Shown here: piece by piece, positions 6,263 through 12,852 of the stretch
Numbering within the stretch: the first letter of the stretch is position 1
How the letters are laid out: the number at the start of each line of letters is the position of its first letter
IMG/VR virus record: IMGVR_UViG_3300020021_000052
Coordinates: 1 to 21,494 of that record
Length of the DNA stretch: 21,494 nucleotides
Origin: a virus
Direction: 5' to 3' (one strand)
The notes under the pieces: generated by a model
What the model was told of the DNA's origin: nothing
Seen by the model: only the letters and a program-made list of their open reading frames with translations
Database searches by the model: none
Position numbers and translations under genes: made by a program

Positions 6263-6456
6263 AATCCCTTGCATACGTCACTATGAACCGTCTTACACAT
6301 AGCTGGCTGATAATGCAGCCTAATAAGAACGGCGGGTTCTCGCCGTGCGCTGCGTATGCTCGCCTGGTAGATGCCAGTAATGCGTGCGATACGCTGAATT
6401 ATCCCGGTTATTACAATCAATTCCGTTCCATCAATACATCACAAAAGGTAGCTTAA
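6259..6456 (+). CDS. Small hypothetical protein, 65 aa
   Basis: No family recognised. MKSLAYVTMNRLTHSWLI is followed by an aromatic-rich segment (DTLNYPGYYNQFRSI). No membrane span or signal peptide is clear. The ATG overlaps the upstream stop, and the stop lies two bases before the amidoligase start, so it is part of the same operon. Confidence 0.65.
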   Translation: MKSLAYVTMNRLTHSWLIMQPNKNGGFSPCAAYARLVDASNACDTLNYPGYYNQFRSINTSQKVA

Positions 6457-6458
6457 TC

Positions 6459-7730
6459 ATGCCTAATAACACTACGCCACAAGATACTATCGTGTCCCGC
6501 AACGCCACCATTACCGTTACCGATGGTTGCACTGCGCCTAATGAGATTCCTGAAATCACCTCCGAAGTTGCGCAGCAGATATGCGCGCATTGTCATGGTG
6601 ACATACCACGCGCAAATATATCGTGTACGCTTGAATCGGGCATTCTGATATGCGCTCGCTGCGCGGTACGGACTGGAAGTTTCTTCTACTCTGAACGGCA
6701 GAACTGCTACGTCAATACATGGTCACGGGTTATTCTCGCAGATACAGACGAAGCGGTGAGCATGAATTACGCTAGATCACGCTGCTATTACTCAGAGATA
6801 TGTGATGCCTATTACTCTGACTACGATAACGCGTATGACGATGAAATGCAGGCGAGGGACCGTGCAGACGACGAAGCGCGGAATGGCGTGTATGACTACC
6901 ACGCGACGAATCCAATTGAGATACATGGATGGGATAAGGAGACTCCCAAGACATCGCTGTGTTTCGGCGTTGAATTGGAAATGGAGCACAAAGATGACGA
7001 CGATGGCGGCGGTCAGACGGAAATCAGCGCAGCGCTTGGCGGTAAACGCGGCGTTCATGGTATGGAGAGCGCTAAGGGAAAATACATCCTTATGCGTGAT
7101 GGCTCGCTCAATGACTCCGGTGTTGAACTGATCACTGTCCCTTATACGCTTGAGGGACATCAAAAGGCGTTTGGCTGGAAAGCCGTACTTGGCAAAGTCA
7201 CTGGCATAGGCCGTAGCGGGCGATATACCAATGCGTGCGGTATGCACGTCCATGTTAATCGCAAGGCGCTTAGCGCGTTTACGCTTGGTAAGATGCTGGT
7301 TTTTGTGAATTCCCCGCAGAACACCGCACTCATTGAGAAGATTGCGCAGCGCGATCCTGAAGAATGGGCGCGGCGCTACAGCAAGTGCGTGTGTGATGGC
7401 CTGGTACGTGAGACAGATAAATACGAGGCAATGCACTTAAGCTCGCAAACCGTAGAGTTTCGTATATTCCGCGGCAATCTGCGATTTGATCGCGTACTTA
7501 AGAATATTGAGTTCTGTCATGCGGTAGTGATGTACGCCAAAGACACGTCTATGCAGGACTTGGAGCGTCCTACGCTGTTTGTCGCATGGCTTGCCCAGCA
7601 TAAGGGTACGTATCCGAATCTTGCCAAGTTCCTCTCCGAGACTGCATTTAATTCACGGCTCAGTGCCGCTGCTAATGCCAATAGCATCGCGCGGCCGTCC
7701 ACTACTGTTCGCTCATCGGAGGAAATTTAA
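6459..7730 (+). CDS. Putative amidoligase (glutamine-synthetase-like COOH-NH2 ligase), 423 aa
   Basis: Likely joins an amine or ammonia to a carboxyl group using ATP. Family marks: FGVELEME (169-176), MRDGSL (212-217), GVELITVP (221-228), CGMHVHV (260-266) and TVEFRIFRG (331-339); these acidic, His and Arg residues bind metal-ATP and substrate in this fold. A zinc-ribbon-like segment precedes it, CAHC (42-45) and CARC (65-68), then a Tyr/Asp-rich stretch to about 150. ATG 6459 is chosen because AAAGGT lies ahead; an in-frame upstream ATG (6384) would run back into the preceding gene. A class II glutamine amidotransferase follows by two bases, the classic partner supplying ammonia. The substrate is unknown. 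The family is fairly sure from the motif set. Confidence 0.85.
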   Translation: MPNNTTPQDTIVSRNATITVTDGCTAPNEIPEITSEVAQQICAHCHGDIPRANISCTLESGILICARCAVRTGSFFYSERQNCYVNTWSRVILADTDEAVSMNYARSRCYYSEICDAYYSDYDNAYDDEMQARDRADDEARNGVYDYHATNPIEIHGWDKETPKTSLCFGVELEMEHKDDDDGGGQTEISAALGGKRGVHGMESAKGKYILMRDGSLNDSGVELITVPYTLEGHQKAFGWKAVLGKVTGIGRSGRYTNACGMHVHVNRKALSAFTLGKMLVFVNSPQNTALIEKIAQRDPEEWARRYSKCVCDGLVRETDKYEAMHLSSQTVEFRIFRGNLRFDRVLKNIEFCHAVVMYAKDTSMQDLERPTLFVAWLAQHKGTYPNLAKFLSETAFNSRLSAAANANSIARPSTTVRSSEEI

Positions 7731-7731
7731 T

Positions 7732-8835
7732 ATGTGTCTCATAGCCTACGTAAAGCCTGGTAATAAGATTCCTGAGAGTTATTTTCGCGCCGCTGCGCAT
7801 GATAATGACGACGGTATTGGCATCATGTGGTCCGACGGAATTGAGAAATTCTTAGGCTCTAAAATGGTCAAGCGCGCGTGGCGCTTGGCTAAGCGTTTGC
7901 ATGAAGCCAATGCAGAGTTTGCAGTTCACTTCCGCTATGCGACGCATGGGCGCGTAGCGCTAGTGAATACGCACCCATTCCGCACGCCTGACGGTAACGC
8001 GTATGTAATGCACAATGGCATCCTGTCGCAATACACACCAAAGGATGCGGGCGGCGACGTTAGCGATACGCGCAATTTAGTAGATATTATGCGCGGCGTG
8101 GATGTAGCGGGTGACCTGCAATACTGGGAGAAAATGGAAGAACATATTGGTTGGGGTAATAAGCTGTGTGTGATGTCGCGAGACGGCGAATTCCGCATTG
8201 TGAATGAAACTGCCGGTGATTGGATAGATGGCGTTTGGTATAGCCAGACCTACTCATTGCCGGGTAAGTTCGGTGCGGGCTATTACGAGCGCAAGTATGG
8301 TGATTGGGGTACGCCAGCGAATGCCTACAGCAATGGCTACGCGGTAGGTGGCTGGCGCGGTCATGGCTACACAAGTACGGACATGCTTGACGAGACCGAA
8401 GTAGGCGCGCGTAGCTGTGTGATCAATACCAATGACAAGGGTACGGTAGCGACGGCGCTAATACCGTATGCGACACGTAGTGTGCTAGCAGCTATGAAAC
8501 GTCATGACCAAAAAGATAATTTGCTCTACCAGGCAGGCAAGGATTACGCCAATGGTTCCGGTACGCATTCGCTACCGGCAGATACGTACAATGTCTTACC
8601 GAACTACAAAGAACAGAATCGCGCAGAAGCTGCAGCACTGGATAGGGAATTGGATAAGCACTTTGCGCAAACGGACGACGGCGCGTTAGGGAATGACGAC
8701 GACGAGCTATGGGCTGACGAGGACCCTACAGACATCTGTCCGTCATGCGAGGCCCTGCACTGCAATGGCCCTATGTGTCTTACGTGCGGCCATTTTGATG
8801 AGCAGGCAGGTCTACTGGCTGCCGGTATGAGCTAA
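7732..8835 (+). CDS. Class II glutamine amidotransferase, 367 aa
   Basis: Releases ammonia from glutamine, probably for the amidoligase just upstream. Start is fixed by GGAGG nine bases ahead and by Cys2, which becomes the N-terminal nucleophile after Met removal. Other marks: RYATHG (68-73), NTHPF (79-83), HNGIL (94-98), SDTRNL (111-116) and a GNKLCVMSRDGEF strand (142-154). The catalytic domain ends near residue 180; the rest is unlike known synthase domains. The C-terminus carries CPSC (336-339), C344 and CLTC (349-352), a possible zinc ribbon after an acidic linker. No synthase domain is fused, so it likely works with the neighbouring ligase. Domain assignment is confident; partnership is inferred. 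Confidence 0.88.
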   Translation: MCLIAYVKPGNKIPESYFRAAAHDNDDGIGIMWSDGIEKFLGSKMVKRAWRLAKRLHEANAEFAVHFRYATHGRVALVNTHPFRTPDGNAYVMHNGILSQYTPKDAGGDVSDTRNLVDIMRGVDVAGDLQYWEKMEEHIGWGNKLCVMSRDGEFRIVNETAGDWIDGVWYSQTYSLPGKFGAGYYERKYGDWGTPANAYSNGYAVGGWRGHGYTSTDMLDETEVGARSCVINTNDKGTVATALIPYATRSVLAAMKRHDQKDNLLYQAGKDYANGSGTHSLPADTYNVLPNYKEQNRAEAAALDRELDKHFAQTDDGALGNDDDELWADEDPTDICPSCEALHCNGPMCLTCGHFDEQAGLLAAGMS

Positions 8836-8840
8836 GGGTC

Positions 8841-8875
8841 ATCCCCTGTTAGCTGTCGCAGCGGCTAATGGGGAT
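8841..8875 (+). terminator. Stem-loop after the amidotransferase gene, possible terminator
   Basis: ATCCCC pairs with GGGGAT, and inside it GCTG-TCG-CAGC or TTAGC/GCTAA pair. TGTCTTT follows, only partly T-rich. It could be a weak terminator or attenuator reducing expression of the small genes downstream, or just an RNA-stabilising hairpin. Confidence 0.45.
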
Positions 8876-8898
8876 TGTCTTTACATATGGAGTCTATT

Positions 8899-9021
8899 AT
8901 GTCAATTGGAATATGCTTATGCTTTATCAGTCTGTGCGTCTTAGTCGCCTGCGTTGTATTTGCACTACAACATGTGGCATCATTACAACACGGCGGTAGC
9001 AATAGGAGTATGAGAGCTTGA
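8899..9021 (+). CDS. Single-span membrane peptide, 40 aa
   Basis: A very short gene: MSIGICLCFISLCVLVACVV begins a hydrophobic span of about 20 residues with four Cys, then a polar basic tail (HGGSNRSMRA). GGAG lies six bases before the ATG, and the stop shares TTGA with the next gene's TTG start, both supporting real translation. It probably inserts in the inner membrane. A holin or host-interaction role cannot be judged; no lysis gene is next to it. Confidence 0.7.
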   Translation: MSIGICLCFISLCVLVACVVFALQHVASLQHGGSNRSMRA

Positions 9022-9302
9022 AAGTCTTTCAACTAAAAGTGAGCGGAACTGGAATTACCGGCGACGAATTTGTCTACGCGGATGTTGTTCTAAAGTCAGA
9101 CTATGATGCCCTCGCACTAGCTGCTGCGCGCGAGGCTATAGGCTCGGCATGCTCCTCTAGGACCGATATGGCGGCCAAGCTTGCGGCGTCATTGAGCGAC
9201 TGCGTCGAGATCCTGTCAGCCAATAGGACAACCGATCTGCGTGCCGGTCTCGACGTGGATAGGGTCATCGATGAATCTAACCGGTTGCTTGGCCGTGAGT
9301 AA
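9018..9302 (+). CDS. Hypothetical protein, 94 aa (TTG start)
   Basis: No family recognised. An N-terminal beta strand pair (KVFQLKVSGTGITGDEFVYA) is followed by mostly helical Ala-rich sequence, ending in DVDRVIDESNRLLG. The TTG start is chosen because AGGAG lies nine bases ahead and TTGA overlaps the upstream stop; no ATG is available at the right distance. Function unknown. Confidence 0.75.
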   Translation: MKVFQLKVSGTGITGDEFVYADVVLKSDYDALALAAAREAIGSACSSRTDMAAKLAASLSDCVEILSANRTTDLRAGLDVDRVIDESNRLLGRE

Positions 9303-9330
9303 GGAGCGAATCATGCCAACCGGCCTATTA

Positions 9331-9345
9331 TTAAGTTTTTGTAAT
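9331..9345 (-). repeat. ATTACAAA-N3-TTAA element, copy 5
   Basis: Minus-strand copy with N3 = AAC. Sixteen bases (9330-9345) are identical to 5123-5138, and its flanks make perfect arms: TTATTA-AGTTTTTG-TAATAA on the plus strand (9328-9347). It lies ten bases before a sigma-54-type promoter, in a gap of about 90 bases. Confidence 0.75.
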
Positions 9346-9355
9346 AATTGAAAGT

Positions 9356-9371
9356 TGGCACGATACTTGCA
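9356..9371 (+). promoter_or_regulatory. Sigma-54 (RpoN) consensus promoter TGGCACG-N4-TTGCA
   Basis: TGGCACG, four bases, TTGCA matches the -24/-12 consensus perfectly, with GG and GC exactly ten bases apart. Transcription would begin near 9382, just before the ribosome site and ATG (9396) of a 28-residue peptide. A competing reading is a sigma-70 promoter with TTGAAA (9348-9353) and ATGTAT after 17 bases. Sigma-54 needs an enhancer-binding activator; none is encoded in this window. Confidence 0.55.
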
Positions 9372-9395
9372 TGTATTTCACATAACGAGGATATT

Positions 9396-9482
9396 ATGTT
9401 CAACAGCAATCTTATGTTAATGGTCATATTCGTGTGCTGGATTGCAGCATGTTCTTACATATTCTGGAGTGAATTATGGTAA
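9396..9482 (+). CDS. Single-span membrane peptide, 28 aa
   Basis: MFNSNLMLMVIFVCWIAACS plus YIFWSELW is almost entirely one membrane helix. CGAGG lies five bases before the ATG, and the stop overlaps the next gene's start by seven bases. It is the first gene after the sigma-54-type promoter. Like the 40- and 51-residue peptides nearby, it probably sits in the inner membrane. Function unknown. Confidence 0.65.
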   Translation: MFNSNLMLMVIFVCWIAACSYIFWSELW

Positions 9483-9694
9483 ACAGACCAAAAAAGGCTA
9501 AGAGCCGCAATCGCGCGTCGTACCGCCAGCACTTTAAATACAACGTGCAATGGCTCATGGCTACAGCCGTGCGTGATTTCGAAGATCCCGTATGCTTCGC
9601 ATCATTTCGAAGTCTATCTGAGGCGCTAGTAATGCACGACTTTCTCAAAATTGAGGATAAGCTCGCCTATGGCGTGGAGGTAGTGCCGCTATGA
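9476..9694 (+). CDS. Basic hypothetical protein, 72 aa
   Basis: No family recognised. The N-terminus is strongly basic (MVNRPKKAKSRNRASYRQHF), suggesting nucleic-acid contact; the rest is mixed alpha/beta. GGAG lies six bases before the ATG, within the preceding peptide gene. The stop overlaps the next start (ATGA). Confidence 0.72.
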   Translation: MVNRPKKAKSRNRASYRQHFKYNVQWLMATAVRDFEDPVCFASFRSLSEALVMHDFLKIEDKLAYGVEVVPL

Positions 9695-9930
9695 CGCAGC
9701 GCAGAGGACCTGTAACAGATATGGACTACACACTCGAAACCGCAGCGGAGGTAGACTACTGCAATCGACGATGGTTCCAGGGCAGTCATAGCAGCCGCGT
9801 ATTAGGCAACACTAGCCGTGTCATGTATCCCTTTACCCGTGATTCATTGGCTGAGTTTAATCGCGCGATGGGCTACATCCGTCCTGTAAATGAATTCTAC
9901 ATTGTCGAGCCGCTACCGCTTCCATGTTGA
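9691..9930 (+). CDS. Hypothetical protein, 79 aa
   Basis: No family recognised. It is rich in Arg, Tyr and aromatic residues, soluble, with no membrane span. The end, VNEFYIVEPLPLPC, resembles the C-terminal strand of the preceding protein (YGVEVVPL), so the two may share a small fold. ATGA overlap with the gene upstream. Function unknown. Confidence 0.68.
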   Translation: MTQRRGPVTDMDYTLETAAEVDYCNRRWFQGSHSSRVLGNTSRVMYPFTRDSLAEFNRAMGYIRPVNEFYIVEPLPLPC

Positions 9931-9945
9931 CATAAGGAGATCATT

Positions 9946-10176
9946 ATGGTAAATATATATAAATGGCAGCCTATGAGCGCTGCCCCTATCAAGCCTTTGG
10001 ACGTGCACGGCTGGTTTACGCGCCACAGCATGTCGCTATTAGTATGGTCCGGCGCACATGTATACATTGCCTACTATGGATACACAAAGCGCGGCAAAGG
10101 TCGCTGGCTTATCGAAGGTACAAATCGAATAGTTGAACCAACACACTGGCAGTATCTGCCACGAGGCCCGAAGTGA
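9946..10176 (+). CDS. DUF551-like protein, 76 aa
   Basis: The pattern W-x-P-M-S-A-A-P near residues 7-14, LLVWSGAHVYIAYY in the middle, and EPTHWQYLPRGP at the end matches the short DUF551 family (typical ending THWMPLPEPP), common in phages and prophages of proteobacteria. Its biochemical role is not established. AAGGAG lies eight bases before the ATG. The stop overlaps the next gene's GTG start. Confidence 0.75.
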   Translation: MVNIYKWQPMSAAPIKPLDVHGWFTRHSMSLLVWSGAHVYIAYYGYTKRGKGRWLIEGTNRIVEPTHWQYLPRGPK

Positions 10177-10328
10177 GTAAACCGTGCCTCAGTCATCATC
10201 ATCCGCATAGCCTGCAAGATACTCCGCAGCATACGGTACGGGCTCCTGAAATCAACGGAGACGGCGCTGTAGCGGCGATACTAGTCCTGGTAATGGTCCT
10301 GGCTATCCTAACCGGTAGGAGGGCTTAG
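10173..10328 (+). CDS. Small membrane protein, 51 aa (GTG start)
   Basis: A soluble His-rich N-terminus (SKPCLSHHHPHS) is followed by a C-terminal membrane helix, AVAAILVLVMVLAILTG, and a short basic end. The GTG overlaps the preceding stop (GTGA) and has GAGG six bases ahead; its stop shares one base with the next gene's GTG. Topology suggests an N-out or N-in single-pass protein. Function unknown. Confidence 0.68.
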   Translation: MSKPCLSHHHPHSLQDTPQHTVRAPEINGDGAVAAILVLVMVLAILTGRRA

Positions 10329-10510
10329 TGTGGCTCCTAGTGTTCGTCATGTACATGCCGACAGGAGATGTACACATAAACAGTATTCATGGATACACTA
10401 CATTCGGCGCTTGCTCTTTCGAAGCAAAGCAATTTAGCAGGCGTTTCGACTGGATTAGCTGGCAATGCGTCTCCGATGATTTAACTAAACGAGTGACTTA
10501 TGACAAATGA
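10328..10510 (+). CDS. Small protein with hydrophobic N-terminus, 60 aa (GTG start)
   Basis: MWLLVFVMYMPTGDVH begins with a short hydrophobic segment that could be an anchor or buried strand, then a soluble part with two Cys (ACSFEAKQF and WQCVSDD) that could pair. This size and pattern recur in small phage proteins of unknown role. AGGAGG lies five bases before the GTG start. It overlaps the next gene by 11 bases. Confidence 0.68.
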   Translation: MWLLVFVMYMPTGDVHINSIHGYTTFGACSFEAKQFSRRFDWISWQCVSDDLTKRVTYDK

Positions 10511-11126
10511 ACTAACCTTTGAGAATTACGCAAAAGAGCTTACGGACGCGTCTAGCATCCTGCCAGATGATGCAATCATGGGGTTCCTAGCGCAGAATAA
10601 GCTACAGCCGATTATGTTATATACATATCGCATCGCAGCATACGCGGCGCAAGATATTCGAACATCCGGGAAAGCGCCGTCCGTAGTCGATGATAGCGAC
10701 TATATTGACGCAGTGCAAGAATGTATTACGCACGTACCGCAGATAGTGCAGAGTTGGTCGAATAATCCTAAACATAAGTTCTCAGCTTATATCAATCGCG
10801 CATGTAAGATTATCGCGCTTAATTATCTATGGGAGCAGGCTAAAGGAGGTACGGATTACGCCACTGGTAAAGGTCCGACTGTCGAACAATTACCGGAAGT
10901 AGCAGAGGAAGTAGATGACGACGAATTCTATTTAGATCAGGAACCGAGCTACGACTTCCCTCCACAGGGCTTTCGTGATCCTATGGAGGAGTTGATAGCG
11001 GCTGAGGACGAAGACCGCGCCTTGCGCGCCCTAATGCGTCCTGCGGCTACTCCTGAAGATACTCAACAACGTAATAGCCGAGTTTGGCGTACATTACGGC
11101 TAAAGGGCGCAAAACACCATGTATAA
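10500..11126 (+). CDS. Sigma-70 region 2-like protein, 208 aa
   Basis: Residues 68-110 (YIDAVQECITHVPQIVQSW, then KFSAYINRACKIIALNYL) look like sigma region 2.2-2.4: D-x-x-Q-E, then F-x-x-Y before a basic helix. That region grips the RNA polymerase clamp and reads the -10. After residue 115 comes an acidic, Pro-containing linker and a basic tail (SRVWRTLRLKGAKHHV); no region 4 helix-turn-helix is obvious. It could be a divergent phage sigma factor or polymerase-binding regulator redirecting transcription. It closes the first rightward block, before a 309-base gene-free stretch. The match is by eye and moderate. Confidence 0.5.
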   Translation: MTNELTFENYAKELTDASSILPDDAIMGFLAQNKLQPIMLYTYRIAAYAAQDIRTSGKAPSVVDDSDYIDAVQECITHVPQIVQSWSNNPKHKFSAYINRACKIIALNYLWEQAKGGTDYATGKGPTVEQLPEVAEEVDDDEFYLDQEPSYDFPPQGFRDPMEELIAAEDEDRALRALMRPAATPEDTQQRNSRVWRTLRLKGAKHHV

Positions 11127-11435
11127 CACATTGATTATACAAGTGAATATTTCTATTGATACTTAGTCCCTATGGGCGACCATATTTGTGATCGCTAAAC
11201 CGATAGACCTACTTAGCGCGGTTGTACTGGTAACGTGACGTAGGAAGTTCATACAACGAGAACTTTTATACCTAGGAACTAAGGAGCCTAGGCTTACTCC
11301 TAAGAATCAATGGGGGTAAGGGGGTCTATCTCGCGCTACTTTGGTAGTAGCGCTAAATCCTAATAAATATATTATATCCTGTTAAATATATATGAACTTC
11401 AAAATTACCCTCTGAGAATACATTACTTAACATAT
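11127..11435. other. Second gene-free stretch with stem-loops
   Basis: About 309 bases lie between the sigma-like gene and the primase block. They hold AACCG/CGGTT 11198-11223, AAGTTC/GAACTT 11245-11265, the palindrome AGCCTAGGCT 11285-11294 within AGGAG/CTCCT, and GCGCTACT/AGTAGCGC 11333-11353. CTAAGAATCAATG (11300-11312) is the exact inverted copy of 4812-4824 in the other stem-loop array. AT-rich DNA from 11355 to 11435 may hold a promoter, but no clear -35/-10 pair is visible. Confidence 0.6.
11333..11353 (+). terminator. Strong hairpin, possible terminator without a T-run
   Basis: GCGCTACT and AGTAGCGC form eight perfect pairs with a five-base loop. TAAATCCTAATAAA follows rather than a T-run, so intrinsic termination is uncertain. 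It could equally protect or punctuate RNA upstream of the primase block. Confidence 0.4.
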
Positions 11436-11741
11436 ATGAATCATTCTTACATCTATATGGAACATGAACTATTCGATATTCTGGATTGTTTGCCTAACTG
11501 GCAAACTCGGTTTAATACGCTAAGGGATGCTGCGGAATACGCCAAAGCACTGCCGGAATATTATGATTACATGACTACTGCGGAAGGTAGCCGCAGGCGC
11601 TTGCAATTCGAAACTATACCTGATATAGTGGCACAGAATAAAGCCGAGCGGCTTATGCGCACGCGGATGTCGAAGCGCCCTAGCAGGGCTGCTCCATACG
11701 CACAGGATGATACAGTCGATCAGCACGAGGATAGCGAATGA
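11436..11741 (+). CDS. Hypothetical protein, 101 aa
   Basis: No family recognised. It is a mostly helical soluble protein, aromatic at the start (MNHSYIYMEHELFDILD), with a basic Arg-rich segment (RRRLQF, RLMRTRMSKRPSR) and an acidic end. No Shine-Dalgarno precedes the ATG or the alternative ATG at 11457, so the start is uncertain and may be leaderless. The stop overlaps the primase start (ATGA), tying it to the replication operon. Possibly a nucleic-acid-binding accessory, inferred from charge. Confidence 0.68.
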   Translation: MNHSYIYMEHELFDILDCLPNWQTRFNTLRDAAEYAKALPEYYDYMTTAEGSRRRLQFETIPDIVAQNKAERLMRTRMSKRPSRAAPYAQDDTVDQHEDSE

Positions 11742-12658
11742 AGATTGGTAACGTCTTTGGCGGTAAAGAAGTTGGTAATGCAGAACTTCAGAGCCGCGCA
11801 GTCGTAGTTGCGCTAGCACAGCAATTGGGCGCAGGGCAGTATGGCAGTCAGCTATGCCCTGAGTGTGGGGGCGGCGCTTCGAAAGAGCGCAGTATGTCAC
11901 TCAACATCGAACAGAATGGAGTTATTAAGTTCTATTGTCACAGGGCTGCTTGTGGCTTCGCAGGACAGGCGTATACGACGCCGGGCACATTCTCCCCAGT
12001 ACCAACCAATGTAGCCGTACTGGCTAATGTAAGCCGACTTAGCCCCCTCAGTGCGGACCTTTATCAACTGTCGGATAAAGAAGTTGCCTTTTTCAAAAGC
12101 CGATACAATCTGGTGGACACGAGCGCAGTTCGCCGCAGCGCTAACCGCTACGCGCTTCCTATCAATGCGCCGGATGGGACTATCCGTGGATGGATTACTC
12201 GACGTGCTTATCCCGACAGTCCGGCTTACACAGACGCCACACCTAGCGAACCAAAGGCGCTGACATTCATGGAAAAGGATGAACCTGTCCTTTCATGGTA
12301 TACTCACGCTGCGCATAAAGCAGACGGACATACACGGGATAAAATCAATGCCACATACCTTGTCGAAGATCAACTGTCAGCAATGCGCCTTATCCAATAC
12401 TTCGAGACAATTAAAAGATACGGAGGAGCGCACGTGGTCGCACTACTTGGAACAGGGCTCAACGCTCAAAAGGTGGGCGAGATACAGCGAAATGCTAACA
12501 GCCGACGAGTTAATTTCTGTCTTGACGCTGATGCGACAGGGCACGCCTTCGCAATGGCGCGTAAATTTGGGCAAGCATTCCACGAATGCGGTGTAATTGT
12601 GCTTGATAAAGATTTGAAAGATTCTACGGATGATGAACTGAGTAAGCTGCCATTATGA
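11738..12658 (+). CDS. DNA primase, zinc finger plus Toprim, 306 aa
   Basis: Makes RNA primers for DNA synthesis. An N-terminal zinc finger (CPEC 40-43, then CHRAAC 67-72) would recognise the template. The Toprim catalytic part has E210 in YLVEDQLSAMR, LLGTGLN (236-242) and the D-x-D pair D263/D265 in NFCLDADATGHA; a further acidic stretch, KDLKD, follows at 291-295. The layout matches the primase half of T7 gp4, but here the helicase is a separate gene 2 kb downstream. The ATG overlaps the upstream stop. Function is confident from the paired zinc finger and Toprim motifs. Confidence 0.9.
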   Translation: MKIGNVFGGKEVGNAELQSRAVVVALAQQLGAGQYGSQLCPECGGGASKERSMSLNIEQNGVIKFYCHRAACGFAGQAYTTPGTFSPVPTNVAVLANVSRLSPLSADLYQLSDKEVAFFKSRYNLVDTSAVRRSANRYALPINAPDGTIRGWITRRAYPDSPAYTDATPSEPKALTFMEKDEPVLSWYTHAAHKADGHTRDKINATYLVEDQLSAMRLIQYFETIKRYGGAHVVALLGTGLNAQKVGEIQRNANSRRVNFCLDADATGHAFAMARKFGQAFHECGVIVLDKDLKDSTDDELSKLPL

Positions 12659-12852
12659 ACTATCAACGCTCAATATTCGATATCCCCGCAGCAGACGAAT
12701 GCCGCACTTGCGGGGGTCGCGGCTATACACAGCAGACGGCGCAGCGATCACAGGTAATAGGAAACAAATATGTTACAACCGAACTTGGATACGGATGCAC
12801 TACCTGTCGCGGAATTGGGCGACGCAATATTAGCGGAGTTACGCAAGGTTAA
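12655..12852 (+). CDS. DnaJ-type zinc-binding small protein, 65 aa
   Basis: Two Cys motifs, CRTCGGRG (16-23) and CTTCRGIG (48-55), follow the C-x-x-C-x-G-x-G pattern of the DnaJ central zinc domain, enough to hold one zinc ion. No J domain is present. Phages often carry such mini zinc proteins near replication genes, with unknown partners; binding to unfolded protein or to a replisome member is possible. ATGA overlap with the primase gene. Confidence 0.75.
   Translation: MNYQRSIFDIPAADECRTCGGRGYTQQTAQRSQVIGNKYVTTELGYGCTTCRGIGRRNISGVTQG

Noticed and set aside
6792-7436. 214-codon antisense frame over the amidoligase
   Set aside because: Opposite strand to an intact gene with family motifs; no promoter, ribosome site or domain-like sequence.
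9313-9351. 12-codon frame with AAGGAG ahead (MPTGLLLSFCNN)
   Set aside because: The ribosome site is good, but the peptide is too short to support, and the DNA is better explained by the repeated element and promoter.
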